The notes under the pieces were generated by a model. It had not been told where the DNA came from. It searched no databases and worked only from the letters and a program-made list of their open reading frames with translations. Shown one piece after another: positions 1 through 5,422 of a DNA stretch of 5,422 nucleotides; the first letter of the stretch is position 1, and each line of letters begins with the position of its first letter. The position numbers and the translations under genes were made by a program. The stretch comes from JBLHKE01 sp047619485 (GTDB taxonomy: Bacteria; Verrucomicrobiota; Verrucomicrobiia; Verrucomicrobiales; DEV007), in assembly GCA_047619485.1 (NCBI GenBank), contig JBLHKE010000559.1:1-5422 (forward strand), written 5' to 3'.

Positions 1-2038
1 GGGAACGGTCGACGTAGAAACCGTCTTCATCGCCGGCATTGTCCGTCCAGAGGAGTTGGATCTCAGTGTCCGACAGGGCGGTGGCCGCCAGCCCTGACGG
101 TGCTGCGGGCGGTGGCGGTGGTGCCTGAGTGGTGGCGTTGCTGGTGTTGGAGTACCCAGAATTGCCGCCACCATTGTAGCCGCGCACGCGGTAGCCGTAG
201 GCGGTGGACGCCGCGAGCCCGGTGTCGGTGTAAACCAAAACATCAGCTCCGACCGTAGCGATCTCTATCCAACCGCCGCCGCCATCGCGCTCCAGCTTGA
301 ACCCGATTTCGTCCGAAGATTGATCTGACCACGTCAGGGCGATCCTGTCGTAGGAAGTGGCGGTCGCGAGTAGGTTCGACGGGGCATCGGGTGGGGTCGC
401 AGCCCCGACGACCTCGAAATCGAAAGTCATCGTACTCCCCGAGACGCTAATATTGAAGATCCGGTTGTTGGTCACGACGATGTTGCCGCCCTGGTAACCA
501 TCAGTGTTCGGCGTGGTGGCTGCGCTGATCTCGGAAACCCCACCTTGATGGTAAACATCATATCGGTCACCGCGATCAAGTCCGCGTTCGAGGTCATAGG
601 TGCCGTCGGCCTGAAGTAGCGCCACTCTATAATGATTGCCGTTCGACGGCCAACCGGACTGCCCCGGGTAGCCCTCGGTCACGGTGCTGGCGCTTTCGTC
701 GATATGAAAGATGGCGAGGCCGCCCTGCGGCATCACGCTATCGCTGCCAACCGGCTGCCGATTTTCGATGAGCAGGTATTCCCCAGTGGCGTAGCCAAGG
801 TCGATCCGGTAGGCGGAGGCGGAGGTCTCGGCTTGCGAGAGGCTGTAGGTTCCTGCGTTGCTAATGACCGTCGGACTCATCCACCCTAGCTCGGCCTTGC
901 TCCATGCGCACATGTGAGGCGGGTAATATTGTGTGCCGTCGAAGCCCCAGGAGTTTGCCATCATCCCGTATGAGCCGATGCCCGAGCCGGCTCTGCCATC
1001 GAAGTCCGAATCGTTTCCGTCATACAGATCTGGCAGGCCGAAGAAGTGGCCGGTCTCGTGGCAGATCACACCGATGCGACCGATGTTGGTGCCGGATGTC
1101 CCCCAGATTGCGGGGCTGATGTGGTAGGTGCCCACCCCCACGCCGTCCGATGAGGTCCAGCCACCGCCGATGCCCCATTTGTGAGACCACATGCGGTCGG
1201 TGTAATTGGCTCCGTCGGCGGAGGTCCCGCCGAACTCTGCAGCGTAGCCAGAGTGGAGAAATGTAATGGCATCGATCTGCCCGTCCGAGTCGCTGTCGAA
1301 ATTGGTGAAATCGAAGGTCGGGTCGGCGTCGAGGGTGTTGAGCGCGAAGCGCAGCGCCTCGTGGGTGCGGGTCGTTAGCCCGGAGTTGCCGTTTGCGTAG
1401 TAGGCTTCGGTGTCCGGCAGGGTCACCCAGTACGCAACGCTGGAGTTGAGCGCGAGTTGGCCATAGGAGTTTTCCAAGTAGATGTCACGCACCGATCCGG
1501 TCGGGGCGAGGGTTGGGTGCCCGCCTGGGGCGTTCATGAGAATATCGATATCACCGGTGCTTGGCACTGCGCGACTAGCGTGGTCGGAAAATCGCAGCAG
1601 CACAACGAGGTTGGGGTAAGTGCCTTGAACTACCGCCGTGGACGGACTGGAGTTGGAGGCGCTTCCGTCTGCCTGCTGAGGGCGATCCAAACCGAGATTA
1701 CGAAACACTGGATCGGGAAGCTCACGTGGCAGGAGCCCTGCCTTGGCCGGGTTGTTCGTGCCGACCCGCAGCCCCGTAGGCACGAGCCTCCCGGTCTCAT
1801 CCTTGCGCCCATAGACGAACCAATCTCGATCCTTGAGCACGGTGTATCCCTTCACATCTTCTAGCCAATGGAAGAATTCGTCGCCCTCGAGATGCAAATG
1901 AACTTCGGAACCGTCAGGTTGCTGTTCGACGAACCCAGCAGGGCTGGCGGGCATGGCCCAAAGCGAGAGCCCGCTAAAGCCAACCATGACCGTAATGAGG
2001 ACGAGTTGTCGAAGGGAAACAAAAAGTTTATGATTCAT
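1..2038 (-). CDS. Secreted M6-family (InhA-like) zinc metallopeptidase with C-terminal FN3 domains, partial at the 3' end
   Basis: Exported protease predicted to cleave proteins outside the cell. The frame is open from ATG at 2038 to the left edge (679 codons, no stop), so the C-terminus is missing. Residues 1-28 or 1-31 are a signal peptide (MNHK, hydrophobic LVLITVMVGF, cut near LWA or MPA). Residues 38-95 resemble the M6 propeptide (QPDG, then EGDEFFHWLED and GYTVLKD). A Ser-rich linker follows at 124-135. The catalytic domain starts near 140 (YPNLVVLLRFSD). The zinc site is H327-E-T-G-H331-F-F-G-L-P-D337, with E328 as general base, followed by the Met-turn-like SYGMMANS (M359/M360). D248-S-D-S-D-G and D340-G-N-D-S-D-F-D-G are probable calcium loops. 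EYLLIENRQ (420-428) and GLAIFHIDES (440-449) are typical M6 segments. FN3 domain 1 spans about 549-639, a five-proline linker 640-644, and FN3 domain 2 starts near 647. No Shine-Dalgarno is visible before the ATG. Family assignment is firm; substrate and anchoring are unknown. Confidence 0.95.
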   Translation of the reverse strand, partial: MNHKLFVSLRQLVLITVMVGFSGLSLWAMPASPAGFVEQQPDGSEVHLHLEGDEFFHWLEDVKGYTVLKDRDWFVYGRKDETGRLVPTGLRVGTNNPAKAGLLPRELPDPVFRNLGLDRPQQADGSASNSSPSTAVVQGTYPNLVVLLRFSDHASRAVPSTGDIDILMNAPGGHPTLAPTGSVRDIYLENSYGQLALNSSVAYWVTLPDTEAYYANGNSGLTTRTHEALRFALNTLDADPTFDFTNFDSDSDGQIDAITFLHSGYAAEFGGTSADGANYTDRMWSHKWGIGGGWTSSDGVGVGTYHISPAIWGTSGTNIGRIGVICHETGHFFGLPDLYDGNDSDFDGRAGSGIGSYGMMANSWGFDGTQYYPPHMCAWSKAELGWMSPTVISNAGTYSLSQAETSASAYRIDLGYATGEYLLIENRQPVGSDSVMPQGGLAIFHIDESASTVTEGYPGQSGWPSNGNHYRVALLQADGTYDLERGLDRGDRYDVYHQGGVSEISAATTPNTDGYQGGNIVVTNNRIFNISVSGSTMTFDFEVVGAATPPDAPSNLLATATSYDRIALTWSDQSSDEIGFKLERDGGGGWIEIATVGADVLVYTDTGLAASTAYGYRVRGYNGGGNSGYSNTSNATTQAPPPPPAAPSGLAATALSDTEIQLLWTDNAGDEDGFYVDRS

Positions 2039-2066
2039 AGTAGTTAGTCGGGCAGGTATTAATACA

Positions 2067-2096
2067 ATTATTCAAAATATCCATAATGGCGATAAA
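2067..2096 (-). promoter_or_regulatory. Possible sigma70-type promoter of the metallopeptidase gene
   Basis: Read on the minus strand, TTTATC (2096-2091) is followed after 18 bases by AATAAT (2072-2067). The second box differs from TATAAT at one position, while the first matches TTGACA at only three. Transcription would begin near 2060 and give a leader of about 22 bases without an anti-16S motif. The location in the AT-rich part of the gap just before the ATG is favourable, but AT-rich DNA gives such matches by chance. Confidence 0.25.
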
Positions 2097-2122
2097 GCAG
2101 TCACGGGGTTTCCCCGTTTATC
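2091..2122 (-). terminator. GC-rich hairpin, possible transcription terminator of the TPR operon
   Basis: ACGGGG (2103-2108), a three-base loop and CCCCGT (2112-2117) form a perfect six-base-pair stem. GATAA (2091-2095) and TTATC (2118-2122) can extend it below a one-sided seven-base bulge. It lies about 130 bases after the TPR stop codon on the transcribed strand. No clean U-run follows on the minus strand (GACUGCUUUAUC), so it is at best an imperfect intrinsic terminator. It could instead stabilise the 3' end or act as a regulatory element, since its outer arm overlaps the possible -35 box. Confidence 0.35.
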
Positions 2123-2158
2123 TTCGATAGGTCTACGCTTTAGATTAGGTCTAGTTCC

Positions 2159-2230
2159 CCTCTCGATATCGAGGATTCTAGGATTCTAGGATTCGGTTGT
2201 AGATGTCATCGCCTCTCGATATGTTAACAT
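2159..2230. repeat. Cluster of short direct repeats and palindromes
   Basis: CCTCTCGATAT occurs at 2159-2169 and again at 2212-2222, 53 bases apart. GGATTCTA is repeated in tandem 2.75 times at 2173-2194. The first long copy lies in the perfect palindrome CTCGATATCGAG (2162-2173), and the second runs into the perfect palindrome ATGTTAACAT (2221-2230). The pattern is seen directly. Its function is unknown: candidates are a regulator-binding region or simple slippage products. Confidence 0.6.
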
Positions 2231-2248
2231 TTTTGGTTCATTGCCACC

Positions 2249-3151
2249 TTACTCGGCACCTATTTCAGCAAGAGCCTTGCGGATTGATTTCTCAGTTTCG
2301 GCAATGACTGGCGTACGGCGTCGGTGGGGTGGCAGGGAGGCAATTTTTTCGAGTGCTTGGTGATAGGCAGCCTGAGCCTCTTTGGATTTTTGGCTCGATG
2401 CCAAAAGTTCCGCCTCTAGGATCCGCCACGGGAGTTGCCCCTTGGTTTTTTCCAGCAAGCTCCGGACGCGGCGAAGTGCTGCCTCGGGTTGGCCAGAGGT
2501 GATTTCGAGCTGCGCCGCGAAACGGTGGAGTGTGTAGAGGTCGCCTAGTTTTTCGACGCCCTCGGCTAGGCCGAGAAGAGCGCGCGCCTGAAACTCATTG
2601 CCACCAGCGACGAGGATTTTCGCTCGCTCAATGAACAGCTCCGGGGTCGGACGCCGGAGATTTGGCAATGCGGCATCGAAGTCGGCGGCAGCTCTTTTCG
2701 TCGCGCCCAGCTTCCCCAGTGTGCGGCCGCGCAGGATGAGCCCATCGGGATCGGCCGGCTGTAGCTTGAGGAATCGCTCGAGCTGTGGGAGGGCCTGTTT
2801 CGGTTGATCGGCGTCGAGGAGGAGCCTGCCGATCGCGCGCTCGACCTGGTGCAAGCCCGGATCGAGTTTTGCTGCCTGGCGAAAGTCTATCAGACCACTT
2901 TTCCAATCACGGTGCGCCCGGTGCAGGTGACCACGCTTCAAGTAGAGCTCTGCATTGTCAGGCTGGCGCGCGATCTCGGTGGAGACGTGAGCAAGCTGTG
3001 CCTCGATTTCCGGATGCGCGAAGCTCCGCGACGCGAGCGCCAAGCTGCACACGACTATAGCGATCGCAACCACGAACGCAGGTCGTCGTCGCGCAGGCCG
3101 TGCCTCGAGCCTGGATTTAGTTTGGAACAGCGGTGACTTCAACATCGTCAA
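2249..3151 (-). CDS. Exported tetratricopeptide-repeat (TPR) protein
   Basis: A 300-residue protein made almost wholly of TPR helices, a scaffold fold that binds other proteins; no catalytic motif is visible. Residues 1-45 look like a signal peptide with a long basic front end (RRR at 21-23), hydrophobic core FVVAIAIVVCSLALA and likely cleavage SFA|HPE, so the product is probably periplasmic or secreted. Cys35 is not in a lipobox (preceded by IVV), so a lipoprotein is unlikely. TPR-like units can be placed at about 67-100 (NAELYLKRGHLHRAHRDW...KLDPG), 101-134, 135-168, 170-204, 205-240 and 241-275; the first three fit best. The start is TTG at 3151, favoured by GAGAAGG six bases upstream; ATG at 3145 would give 298 residues with a 12-base spacing. 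The gene overlaps the end of the upstream modular-protein gene by 35 bases, so translational coupling is likely. Its partner is unknown; a role in export or assembly of the upstream protein is only inferred. Confidence 0.9.
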   Translation of the reverse strand: MTMLKSPLFQTKSRLEARPARRRPAFVVAIAIVVCSLALASRSFAHPEIEAQLAHVSTEIARQPDNAELYLKRGHLHRAHRDWKSGLIDFRQAAKLDPGLHQVERAIGRLLLDADQPKQALPQLERFLKLQPADPDGLILRGRTLGKLGATKRAAADFDAALPNLRRPTPELFIERAKILVAGGNEFQARALLGLAEGVEKLGDLYTLHRFAAQLEITSGQPEAALRRVRSLLEKTKGQLPWRILEAELLASSQKSKEAQAAYHQALEKIASLPPHRRRTPVIAETEKSIRKALAEIGAE

Positions 3152-5422
3152 TGTGTGCCTTCTCTTTGTTGGAGTTAGACGCTAGACGGAAGCGGATTTT
3201 GAGGTTGGCGTTGTCATCAGCTGCAGCTGGCAGCGCCAAGTCTTGCGGTGCCCAAGCGGTGGCCTGGGTCGATTCGACGGTGTCCCATGCGCTACCATCC
3301 CACCACTCGGCATGCAGAAATTTTCCGGAATCGAGGTTCACAGTGCGTCGGACGTATTTTAGGTGCACCGAGTGGTGTCCGGCGGTGCTGACCGACGTCT
3401 CGATCCATGTAGTCTTCTTCAGTTCGGCTCCGGAACTGCCTGCGAATGCCGCACCACCTGTGATGGCGGCGCCGCCGCGCTGTGTGATCCAGCCGCCAGT
3501 CGAGTAGTTGCCACTCTCGAATCCATCGCTAAACAGTGAGACGGGAGCGGACGACGCCATGGTGGTGAAACTCCATGTCACACCCACCGTGATCCCAGTC
3601 GTATTCACCTCATCAATATGCCAGTAGTAGGTGGTGCTTGGAGCGAGCGGACCCGGGTCGAAGGAAGTCCCTGTCTGGTTGCCTTGTGCGCTAGGTGTTG
3701 GGATGGTGCCGAAGTAGACGTCGTGGCTGCTGGCTCCACTACCTGCGATCCAGGAGAGACCAGCCGTGGTGCTCACGTTGGTTGCTACATCGGCCGGGCT
3801 TGGGCCGGATGCCTGTCCGGGTGCTGGCGGTGCCGATTCTGTCGTGAACGACCAGACGATCCCCGTGCTCGTACCGGTAGCGTTAACCTCGTCGATCTGC
3901 CAGAAGTAGGTGGTCGAGTAGGCGAGCACGCCAGGGTCGAATGCCGATCCAGGCTGGTTGCCCTGAAACTCTCCGGCGCCCGGTGCCGGATTGGTGCCGA
4001 AGTAGACATCGTGGCTGTCGGCACCGCTGCCGGCCGTCCAGCTGAGAGTCGCAGCATTGCTCACGTTGATGGCGGTGTCAGATGGGTTCGGAGCTGATGC
4101 CTGACCGGGAGGCGGAGGTGGAGATTGCGTCGTGAATGACCAGACGGCCCCAGTGGTCGTGCCGACTCCATTGACCTCGTCGATTCGCCAGTGGTAGGTG
4201 GTAGAGTAGGCGAGGACGCCCAGATCGAATGCCGATCCAGCCTGGTTGCCCTGAAACTCTCCGGCGCCCGGTGCCGGATTGGTGCCGAAGTAGACATCGT
4301 GGCTGTCGGCACCGCTGCCGGCCGTCCAGGTTAGGGTGGCAACGGTATTCACGTCGTTCGAGGAGTCCGCTGGACTCGGGGCGGAAGCCGCTCCAGGGGC
4401 AGTCGGCGGAGCTGTCGGGATACCGGTGATCTGGACATCATCGATGCGGGCTTTCTCGTTGTTGCGGTTCGCGTTGGTCGTGAAGCGGATCTTGAACGCA
4501 GGACTGTCTGCGGCTCCGGGTAGGTCGAAGGCAACGGCGGAGTAGGTGGTGGATTGGGTGGATTCGATCTCGGTCCAAGCTCCACCGGTTGACCACTCGA
4601 CGAGCAGCACCTCGCCGCTGTCGAGCCCTGCCGTCTGGCGGGCGAACGTCACGCCGATCGAGTCATAGCCGAACGTGCTTACCGAGCGCTCGATCCAAGT
4701 GCTATTCTTCAACTCCGCCCCCCATGATCCAGTGAATAGGGCGGAAGACTTGGCCGCTGCGCTGGAGTTAAATGTATCCCAGCCCCCGGTCGTCATGTCA
4801 CCGCTTTCGAAGCCGTCGGCAAAAAGCACGACCGGCTGCGGATTTGTGGTGCTCGCCGCGGCGGTGGCCGATGCGGCGGTCGTGTTCTGCGCTGCGGAGA
4901 GGTCGCGGGCGGTCACCTGGTAGGTGTAGCTCGTGCCCGAAGCGAGACCAGTGTCGGTGTAAGTCGCACTCCCCTGCCAAGCGCTGTCGTGGGCGGAGTC
5001 AGTGAGGTTTTGGAACAGGTATTCGACACCGCTGATGTCACTGGCGGCGGTCGCGGTCATGGTGATCGTCGTCGAATTCATTGCGGATGGTGCGCTCGCA
5101 AAGGTCATCGGATCCGGAGCAGGTGCGGTCACGTCCGGATCAGTCGTCTCTGGAATGGTGCTCGAGGCGCCAGTTGTGTTCTGGGCTGGCGAAAGGTCGC
5201 GTGCACTGACTTGGTAGACGTAGGCGGATCCCGGTGCGAGCCCAGTATCGATGTAGGACGGGCTGGCCTGCCAAGCGCTATCATGAGCCGAGTCGGTCAG
5301 GTTCAGGAATCGGTATTCCACGCCGCTGATGTCGCTGGCGGTCGTCGCAGTCATCGTGATCGAGGTCGTGCTCGCAGCGGTCGGGATACTCGCCCAGGTC
5401 ATCGGGTTCGGCGTCGGTGATT
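3117..5422 (-). CDS. Large secreted modular protein, C-terminal part (FN3-like and jelly-roll-like modules), 5' partial
   Basis: The frame is open from the right edge (codons from 5420) to TAA at 3119-3117. ATG at 5402 is not the true start: it aligns with the internal Met of the next repeat (APDPMTFASAP against TPNPMTWASIP), and the frame continues upstream as SPTPNP. Numbering from that Met, modules are A1 (1-92), A2 (93-188), B1 (189-327), C1 (336-427), C2 (433-523), C3 (529-616) and B2 (619-761). A is an FN3-like module with SDISGVEY and YQVSARDLS. B begins LFADGFESG and ends EKARIDDVQIT, resembling the carbohydrate-binding or MAM-like beta-sandwiches of secreted enzymes. C is FN3-like, with SHDVYFGT and WSFTT. 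Pro-rich linkers such as SPPPPPG separate modules. There is no cysteine, transmembrane helix, LPXTG, PEP-CTERM or other sorting tail; the protein stops right after B2. These modules usually space or bind surfaces and substrates; any enzyme domain would lie beyond the right edge. The end overlaps the TPR gene. Confidence 0.93.
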   Translation of the reverse strand, partial: SPTPNPMTWASIPTAASTTSITMTATTASDISGVEYRFLNLTDSAHDSAWQASPSYIDTGLAPGSAYVYQVSARDLSPAQNTTGASSTIPETTDPDVTAPAPDPMTFASAPSAMNSTTITMTATAASDISGVEYLFQNLTDSAHDSAWQGSATYTDTGLASGTSYTYQVTARDLSAAQNTTAASATAAASTTNPQPVVLFADGFESGDMTTGGWDTFNSSAAAKSSALFTGSWGAELKNSTWIERSVSTFGYDSIGVTFARQTAGLDSGEVLLVEWSTGGAWTEIESTQSTTYSAVAFDLPGAADSPAFKIRFTTNANRNNEKARIDDVQITGIPTAPPTAPGAASAPSPADSSNDVNTVATLTWTAGSGADSHDVYFGTNPAPGAGEFQGNQAGSAFDLGVLAYSTTYHWRIDEVNGVGTTTGAVWSFTTQSPPPPPGQASAPNPSDTAINVSNAATLSWTAGSGADSHDVYFGTNPAPGAGEFQGNQPGSAFDPGVLAYSTTYFWQIDEVNATGTSTGIVWSFTTESAPPAPGQASGPSPADVATNVSTTAGLSWIAGSGASSHDVYFGTIPTPSAQGNQTGTSFDPGPLAPSTTYYWHIDEVNTTGITVGVTWSFTTMASSAPVSLFSDGFESGNYSTGGWITQRGGAAITGGAAFAGSSGAELKKTTWIETSVSTAGHHSVHLKYVRRTVNLDSGKFLHAEWWDGSAWDTVESTQATAWAPQDLALPAAADDNANLKIRFRLASNSNKEKAHIDDVEVTAVPN
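3120..3548 (-). repeat. B module, terminal copy
   Basis: About 143 residues from VSLFSDGFESG to the last residue of the protein (DDVEVTAVPN). It closes the module array, so the three C modules are bracketed by two B domains. The DNA for its last strand also carries the ribosome binding site and TTG start of the TPR gene. Confidence 0.75.
3158..3164 (-). promoter_or_regulatory. Ribosome binding site that supports a TTG start for the TPR gene
   Basis: GAGAAGG on the minus strand lies within the last codons of the upstream gene (the NKEKAH segment) and six bases (CACACA) before TTG at 3151. Its AGAAGG part differs from AGGAGG at one base. The in-frame ATG at 3145 is 12 bases away, which is longer than usual, so the site decides for TTG but does not exclude ATG. 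Confidence 0.55.
3555..4397 (-). repeat. Three tandem C modules (FN3-like)
   Basis: C1 lies at about 4397-4122, C2 at 4106-3834 and C3 at 3818-3555. Each contains LTW or LSW, GSGA-SHDVYFGT, GNQ, a FDPG or FDLG turn, STTY-W-IDEVN and VTW/VWSFTT. C3 is four residues shorter in the loop after YFGT. C1 and C2 are almost identical in DNA over 105 bases, while C3 is clearly diverged. Confidence 0.88.
3937..4041 (-). repeat. 105-base segment of C2 nearly identical to 4225-4329 in C1
   Basis: Comparison base by base at an offset of 288 gives 104 matches of 105. The only difference is G at 3953 against C at 4241, which changes Pro in C2 to Ala in C1 (GNQPG and GNQAG). Identity falls off sharply on both sides. 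The offset of 96 codons keeps the reading frame. Confidence 0.9.
4422..4838 (-). repeat. B module, first copy (jelly-roll-like binding domain)
   Basis: About 139 residues from VVLFADGFESG to DDVQITGIP. It pairs with the second copy at 3120-3548. Shared landmarks are DGFESG, TGGW, GAELK, TWIE-SVST, LDSG, EW, ESTQ, LP-AAD, KIRF and EKA-IDDV. The two copies differ at many positions and are an older duplication than the C1/C2 pair. The domain name is inferred from general resemblance. Confidence 0.75.
4839..5420 (-). repeat. Tandem A modules (FN3-like), two copies
   Basis: A1 occupies about 5420-5127 and A2 about 5126-4839. Over the first 80 residues about three quarters are identical, including TITMTAT/SITMTAT, SDISGVEY, NLTDSAHDSAWQ, DTGLA and ARDLS-AQNTT. 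The linker after A1 (PETTDPDVTAPAPDP) leads directly into A2. At least the linker of a further upstream region is present at 5403-5420. Confidence 0.85.

Larger units (their letters stand above)
2039..2248. other. Intergenic region between the TPR gene and the metallopeptidase gene
   Basis: These 210 bases carry no open frame of useful length on either strand. They are more AT-rich than the flanking genes, especially 2055-2098. They hold a GC-rich hairpin (2091-2122), a promoter-like stretch (2067-2096), an 8-base tandem repeat (2173-2194), an 11-base direct repeat (2159-2169 and 2212-2222) and two perfect palindromes (2162-2173 and 2221-2230). The region probably ends the upstream operon and starts the protease transcript. 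Confidence 0.7.

Noticed and set aside
1457..1864. Open frame of 135 codons on the plus strand
   Set aside because: It is antisense to the propeptide and early catalytic domain of the M6 protease, whose minus-strand translation is unambiguous; the plus-strand product resembles nothing known.
3040..3060. Possible lipoprotein signal at Cys35 of the TPR protein
   Set aside because: The residues before the cysteine are IVV, without the small residue required just before the lipobox cysteine, and a good signal peptidase I site (SFA|HPE) follows ten residues later.
2598..3136. Several overlapping frames on both strands inside the TPR gene
   Set aside because: They are Arg/Ser/Pro-rich, have no domain signal and compete with a frame showing clear TPR repeats and a signal peptide.
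3618..4097. Open frame of 159 codons on the plus strand
   Set aside because: It lies entirely antisense to the C modules, shows periodic Cys- and Arg-rich composition that repeats with the modules, and has no recognisable domain. It is a shadow of the minus-strand gene.
3937..4329. Repeats considered as a CRISPR array or mobile element
   Set aside because: The repeat is 105 bases long, occurs twice, is in frame within a protein module, and has no terminal inverted repeats or spacers of regular size.
4989..5420. Open frame of 143 codons on the plus strand
   Set aside because: It is antisense to the A modules and its sequence repeats with the module period, as expected for a shadow frame in high-GC DNA.
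1..5422. Search for a defence system, toxin-antitoxin pair, tRNA, rRNA or transposase
   Set aside because: No motif or structure of these was found; the whole window is accounted for by three secreted-protein genes and one 210-base gap.

Overview
The window looks like chromosomal DNA from a free-living, GC-rich Gram-negative bacterium, most likely of the Planctomycetes/Verrucomicrobia group (inference). The basis is the type of secreted modular protein seen here: the 'SHDVYFGT...STTYYWRIDEVN...VWSFTT' module, the 'MTWASIP...SDISGVEY...DTGL...YQVSARDLS' module and the 'DGFESG...TGGW...EKARIDDVQIT' domain are, from general knowledge, frequent in large exported proteins of those phyla. No marker gene fixes the taxonomy. 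All real genes are on the minus strand, so transcription runs from right to left.

Layout in transcription order. (1) Positions 5422-3117 hold the C-terminal part (at least 767 residues) of a large secreted or surface protein. It is built only of repeated beta-sandwich modules in the order A-A-B-C-C-C-B, and its N-terminus lies beyond the right edge. (2) Positions 3151-2249 hold a 300-residue exported tetratricopeptide-repeat (TPR) protein. It overlaps the end of the first gene by 35 bases and is probably translated from a TTG codon with a well-placed ribosome binding site, so the two genes look like one translationally coupled operon. (3) Positions 2248-2039 are a 210-base gap with a GC-rich hairpin, an AT-rich promoter-like stretch and short repeats. 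(4) Positions 2038-1 hold a secreted M6-family (InhA-like) zinc metallopeptidase. It has a signal peptide, propeptide, complete catalytic domain with the HETGHFFGLPD zinc site, and two C-terminal fibronectin type III domains, the second cut by the left edge.

Together the three genes suggest an extracellular or cell-surface function: a protease for proteinaceous substrate, a multi-domain adhesive or substrate-binding protein, and a small exported TPR scaffold. That they act together is inference from synteny. No tRNA, rRNA, CRISPR array, insertion sequence or defence system was recognised. The most notable points are the near-identical 105-base duplication inside the C modules, the repeat-internal methionine that mimics a start at 5402, the TTG start with gene overlap, and the only two cysteines of the protease lying at its active site.
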